NCBI GenBank assembly: GCA_013823855.1
Contig: PNMW01000032.1
Span: forward strand, 1-64,000
DNA from: Lysobacteraceae bacterium
GTDB lineage: Bacteria; Pseudomonadota; Gammaproteobacteria; Nevskiales; Nevskiaceae
Length of the DNA: 64,000 nt
Direction of reading: 5' to 3'
Below, piece by piece: positions 61,071 through 64,000 of this stretch. A program made the position numbers and the translations under genes. The stretch's first letter is position 1, and the number at the start of each line of letters is the position of its first letter. Below the pieces are notes generated by a model that made no database searches, was not told the DNA's origin, and was given only the letters and a program-made list of their open reading frames with translations.

Positions 61071-62458
61071 TGTCCCGCAAGAATCTGATCGCCAACGCCC
61101 TGGTCACGGCCGCGCTGAGCCTCGGCTCGCTGCTGGCGACGAGCGCCATGGCTGCGCCTGCCACGCTCGACGAACTGCTCGAGCAGACCAAGACCGTGCG
61201 CCAGCGCGAGGAACAGCTGAACGCCGAGCGTGAAGCCAAGTTCAAGGCCGAGGTCGACAAGCAGTCGGCGCTGATGTCGGAAGCGCAGGCGGAGCTGGGC
61301 AAGCAGCGCAAGCGCGGCACCGATCTGGCCGCCGCCTTCGATGCCAACGAAAAGAAGATCGGCGAACTGCAGGCGCAGCTCGAAGCCCGCAGTGGCAACC
61401 TCGGCGAGCTGTTTGGCGTGGTCCGCCAGGTGTCGAACGATTTCTCGTCGGTGGTGCGCAGCTCGATGATCTCCGCGCAGTATCCGGAGCGCGAGGAATT
61501 CATGAACACGCTGTCGGCGACCAAGGCGGTGCCGTCGATCGCCACCCTCGAACGCTTCTGGTTCGAGCTGCAGCGGGAGATGACCGAGAGCGGCAAGGTG
61601 GTGCGCTTCAACACCAAAGTCGTCACCCCGGGCGGCGCGCCGGCGGAGGCGACGGTGGTGCGGGTCGGCCCGTTCAACGCGATGGCCGACGGCAAGTTCC
61701 TGGCGTATCTGCCGTCCGAGAAGTCGCTGGCGATCATGGCCCGGCAGCCGGACGAGAAATTCCAGGACGCCGCCAAGGCGCTGCAGAACGCGACCTCGGG
61801 CTATGCCAAGACCGTGCTTGATCCGACCCGCGGCGTGCTGCTGACCATCTACTCGCTGAGGCCCGACCTGATGGAGCGCATCGAGAAAGGTGAGTCGATC
61901 GGCTACGTGATCCTGCTGGTCGGCTTCATCGGTGCCGTGCTCGCGATCTTCCAGTTCGGCTACCTGCTCAAGGTCCGCGCCAAGGTGCTGCAGCAGCTGA
62001 AGAACGTGCAGCTGCCGAAGCTCGACAATCCGCTCGGCCGGGTGCTCGCCTCGTTCACCGGCGGCAGCGCCAAGAAGCTCGAGGAAGATGCCGAGATCGT
62101 CGAGCTGCGCATCTCCGAAGCGGTGCTCAAGGAAGTGCCGAAGCTGGAACGCTTCCAGGCCTTCCTGCGGTTGGCGGTCGCGGCCGGCCCGCTGCTCGGC
62201 CTGATCGGCACCGTGGTCGGCATGATCATCACCTTCCAGTCGATCACCGAATCCGGCTCCAGCGATCCGAAGCTGATGGCCGCCGGCATTTCGCAGGCGA
62301 TGATCGCCACCGTGCTCGGCCTCGGCATCGCCATCCCGCTGCTGTTCGCCAACGCCTGGCTGACCTCGATGTCGAAGGCCATCCTGCAGGTGCTCGACGA
62401 GCAGAGCACCGGCCTGCTCGCCGGCATCCTCGAGAAGGAGGACGCCCGCCGTGCTTGA
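61070..62458 (+). CDS. TtpC-like MotA/TolQ/ExbB proton channel protein
   Basis: 462 residues. A signal peptide (ending SAMAA) leads to a periplasmic coiled coil (about 30-110: KTVRQREEQLNAEREAKFKAEVDKQ, interrupted) and a small periplasmic domain. A MotA/TolQ/ExbB channel unit occupies the C-terminal third, with three TM helices and the characteristic FLRLAVAAGPLLGLIGTVVGMIITFQSI. The large N-terminal extension distinguishes TtpC of TonB2 systems from plain ExbB. It shares a base with the DUF3450 stop and its own end overlaps the exbB start by 8 bp. Confidence 0.92.
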   Translation: MSRKNLIANALVTAALSLGSLLATSAMAAPATLDELLEQTKTVRQREEQLNAEREAKFKAEVDKQSALMSEAQAELGKQRKRGTDLAAAFDANEKKIGELQAQLEARSGNLGELFGVVRQVSNDFSSVVRSSMISAQYPEREEFMNTLSATKAVPSIATLERFWFELQREMTESGKVVRFNTKVVTPGGAPAEATVVRVGPFNAMADGKFLAYLPSEKSLAIMARQPDEKFQDAAKALQNATSGYAKTVLDPTRGVLLTIYSLRPDLMERIEKGESIGYVILLVGFIGAVLAIFQFGYLLKVRAKVLQQLKNVQLPKLDNPLGRVLASFTGGSAKKLEEDAEIVELRISEAVLKEVPKLERFQAFLRLAVAAGPLLGLIGTVVGMIITFQSITESGSSDPKLMAAGISQAMIATVLGLGIAIPLLFANAWLTSMSKAILQVLDEQSTGLLAGILEKEDARRA

Positions 62459-62975
62459 ACTGATCCTGGCGCCGATTTCCGCTTTCACCGAGATGATGAG
62501 TCTGGGCGGCGAAGTCGTCGCCCTGATCTTCGCGGCCTGCGTGGTCATGTGGTCGATCGTCATCGAACGCTGGTGGTATTTCTTCGGCGTGCTGCCGAAG
62601 CAGTCGAAGGGCCTGCTGGCCGCCTGGAACGCGCGCAGCGAGCGTTCCAGCTGGCGGGCCCACCAGATCCGCAAGGCGATGATCTCCCGGCTCAACGCCG
62701 GCATGTCGACCAACCTGCTGCTGCTCCGGGTGCTGGTGCCGCTGTGCCCGCTGCTCGGCCTGCTCGGCACCGTCACCGGCATGCTCGCGGTGTTCGACGT
62801 GATGGCGGCCCGCGGTTCGGCCGACGCCCGCTCGATGGCCAACGGCGTGTCGGAAGCGATGATCTGCACCTTGACCGGCCTCGCCGTGAGCATCACCGGC
62901 CTGTACCCGAGCTTCTACTTCCGCCGCCGCGTCGCGATGGAAACCGAGCGACTGTCGGACCAGTTCCAGTTCTGA
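62451..62975 (+). CDS. exbB: ExbB/TolQ proton channel subunit
   Basis: 174 residues with three TM helices and the family core RVLVPLCPLLGLLGTVTGMLAVFDVM plus EAMICTLTGLAVSITGLY. It starts with GTG at 62451, eight bases inside the TtpC-like gene, so it is translationally coupled. The short N-terminus matches ExbB of TonB2-type operons. With ExbD it uses the proton gradient to energise TonB for the two receptors upstream. Confidence 0.93.
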   Translation: MLELILAPISAFTEMMSLGGEVVALIFAACVVMWSIVIERWWYFFGVLPKQSKGLLAAWNARSERSSWRAHQIRKAMISRLNAGMSTNLLLLRVLVPLCPLLGLLGTVTGMLAVFDVMAARGSADARSMANGVSEAMICTLTGLAVSITGLYPSFYFRRRVAMETERLSDQFQF

Positions 62976-63006
62976 AATCCACTGACCGAAAGCGGGGAAC
63001 CAGTTC

Positions 63007-63420
63007 ATGCGCCAGCGCAAACGCGGCATCGTCAACATGGAGGAGAGCACCGGCATCGATCTGGCGCCGATGCTCGACTTCGTCCTCAACCTGCTGATCT
63101 TTTTCATCATCACCGCCGTGTTCCTGAAGGAAGTCGGCATCAACGTGAGCCGGCCGAATTCGTCGTCGTCGGCCGAGAAGAGCGAGAGCAGCAGCATCGT
63201 CATCCTGATCGCCGCCAACGGCGAGATCACCGTCGACCGCAAGGTCGTCGACCAGCGCTCGGTGCGCGCCAAGATCGAAAGCCTGCACGCCCAGAAGCCG
63301 GATGACCCGGTGGTGGTCGCCGCCGATCCGGGTGCGGCCACCGGCATCCTGGTCGACGTCATCGACCAGGTGCGTCAGGGCGGCGTGCAGGCGGTATCGA
63401 TCGCCCCGACCAAGAGCTGA
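63007..63420 (+). CDS. exbD: ExbD/TolR family protein, first copy
   Basis: 137 residues: a short cytoplasmic N-terminus, one TM helix with the proton-pathway Asp (IDLAPMLDFVLNLLIFFII) and a periplasmic TolR/ExbD domain (ILIAANGEITVDRKVVDQRSVRAKIESL, interrupted). A second, near-identical TM segment is encoded by the next gene. It sits 31 bp after exbB and 45 bp before exbD copy 2. Confidence 0.94.
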   Translation: MRQRKRGIVNMEESTGIDLAPMLDFVLNLLIFFIITAVFLKEVGINVSRPNSSSSAEKSESSSIVILIAANGEITVDRKVVDQRSVRAKIESLHAQKPDDPVVVAADPGAATGILVDVIDQVRQGGVQAVSIAPTKS

Positions 63421-63465
63421 GCGACACGCAGTTCCACGCCACGAGATTCCAGGAGTCACCGCGCC

Positions 63466-63873
63466 ATGATGTCCAGACGACACGCCGAAGAATCCGAGGA
63501 GACCGGCATCGACTTAGCGCCGATGCTCGACTTCGTCCTCAACCTGCTGATCTTCTTCATCATCACCACCTCCTTCGTGAAGGAGTCCGGCATCCAGGTC
63601 ACGCGGCCGCAGGCGCTGACCGCCGAGCACAAGGACAGCGGCAACATCCTGATCGCCATCCGTCCGAACGGCGACATCTGGATGGACAAGCGCCGCATGG
63701 GGATCGGCGAGATCCGCGGCGCCATCGAACGGCTCCACATCGAGCGTCCCGACGACACCGTGGTGATCATCGCCGACAAGGATTCCCAGACCGGCGTGCT
63801 GACCAAGGTGATGGACCAGGTGAAGCTCGGCGGCGTCGGCGATGTCTCCATTGCCGCTGCACCCCCGGCCTGA
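63466..63873 (+). CDS. exbD: ExbD/TolR family protein, second copy
   Basis: 135 residues with the same layout as the preceding gene: TM segment GIDLAPMLDFVLNLLIFFIITT (shown here in two parts in the protein: GIDLAPMLDF and VLNLLIFFIITT) and periplasmic domain with IRPNGDIWMDKRRMG. It is a tandem paralogue, diverged in the periplasmic domain but nearly identical in the TM helix. Tandem ExbD pairs are known in some proteobacteria. They may form hetero-complexes or serve different TonB proteins (inference). Confidence 0.93.
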   Translation: MMSRRHAEESEETGIDLAPMLDFVLNLLIFFIITTSFVKESGIQVTRPQALTAEHKDSGNILIAIRPNGDIWMDKRRMGIGEIRGAIERLHIERPDDTVVIIADKDSQTGVLTKVMDQVKLGGVGDVSIAAAPPA

Positions 63874-63884
63874 CGGAGTAGCCC

Positions 63885-64000
63885 ATGTCACCCGCAATCA
63901 CGACCCAGACCGAATTCGAACTCAACCTGCCGAAAGCCAGCTTCGGTACCCGGTGGACGACGGCGCTGTGTATGTCGATCCTCACCTCGCTGCTGTTCTT
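63885..64000 (+). CDS. tonB: TonB-like energy transducer, N-terminal fragment (cut by window end)
   Basis: The first 38 codons of a protein starting at ATG 63885 with GGAG 6-8 nt upstream. It has a short cytoplasmic lead (MSPAITTQTEFELNLPKASF) and then the start of a hydrophobic helix (TALCMSILTSLLFF). The position after two exbD genes, 11 bp from the last, fits TonB. The Pro-rich linker and C-terminal domain lie outside the window. Confidence 0.65.
   Translation, partial: MSPAITTQTEFELNLPKASFGTRWTTALCMSILTSLLF

Overview
The window reads as a chromosomal stretch of a high-GC, Gram-negative gammaproteobacterium. Several things point there: the gshB / algH / ruvX / pyrB / pyrC' block, which I recall from the Pseudomonas pil-pyr region; an ATP-type PEP carboxykinase; FecI/FecR plus TonB-dependent uptake; and DUF1302/DUF1329 outer-membrane lipid-type genes. 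The mix of lipophilic-compound genes suggests a Nevskiales/Solimonadaceae-like lineage (Nevskia, Solimonas, Hydrocarboniphaga). That placement is inference and was not tested. No rRNA, IS element, prophage or CRISPR array is visible. There is one tRNA, tRNA-Thr(UGU).

Layout. (1) 0-7.1 kb, + strand: the tail of a probable MMPL/RND membrane protein, then DUF1329, DUF1302, a YCF48-like beta-propeller and a secreted helical-repeat protein. This is an envelope cluster of the kind found in organisms handling hydrophobic compounds. (2) 7.2-9.9 kb, - strand: a small orphan, an EEP-family hydrolase and a cardiolipin synthase, translationally coupled. (3) 10.1-17.9 kb, - strand: pckA, a PilH-like response regulator coupled to a sensor-less PilJ-like MCP, then gshB-algH-ruvX-pyrB-pyrC'. 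(4) 18-24.8 kb: a molybdopterin/pentapeptide-repeat fusion coupled to a CDF transporter, an FAD-linked oxidase, an AEC carrier and a lipoprotein PQQ-cytochrome c alcohol dehydrogenase whose active site carries the extra Asp associated with lanthanide use.

(5) 25.4-47.2 kb, starting just past the tRNA-Thr gene, is an accessory catabolic or biosynthetic region. It has a CRP/FNR-type regulator, two DHSWGPR-motif proteins (DUF7064/CrtC-AttH-like), a flavodoxin-fold quinone reductase, a seven-TM protein, a crotonase lacking the usual catalytic glutamates, a second molybdopterin-domain protein, and a desaturase-reductase-ferredoxin fusion. It continues with a DUF4188 protein, a complete RND-MFP-OMF efflux pump with its TetR repressor and two matching operators, two SDRs, a second DUF1302 protein, a phosphotransferase broken by an amber codon, a DUF2834 protein and a PF10118 di-metal hydrolase, with a divergent MalT/LuxR regulator. 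Together these look like uptake, oxidation, CoA-ester remodelling and export of a hydrophobic molecule. The substrate is unknown. This is the best candidate for an undescribed system.

(6) 47.3-64 kb, + strand: the LuxR regulator, an endoglycoceramidase-like GH5 enzyme, then an ECF sigma / FecR / STN-type TonB receptor, a second paralogous TonB receptor, and a dedicated energising module (DUF3450, TtpC-like, ExbB, two ExbD, and TonB cut by the window end).
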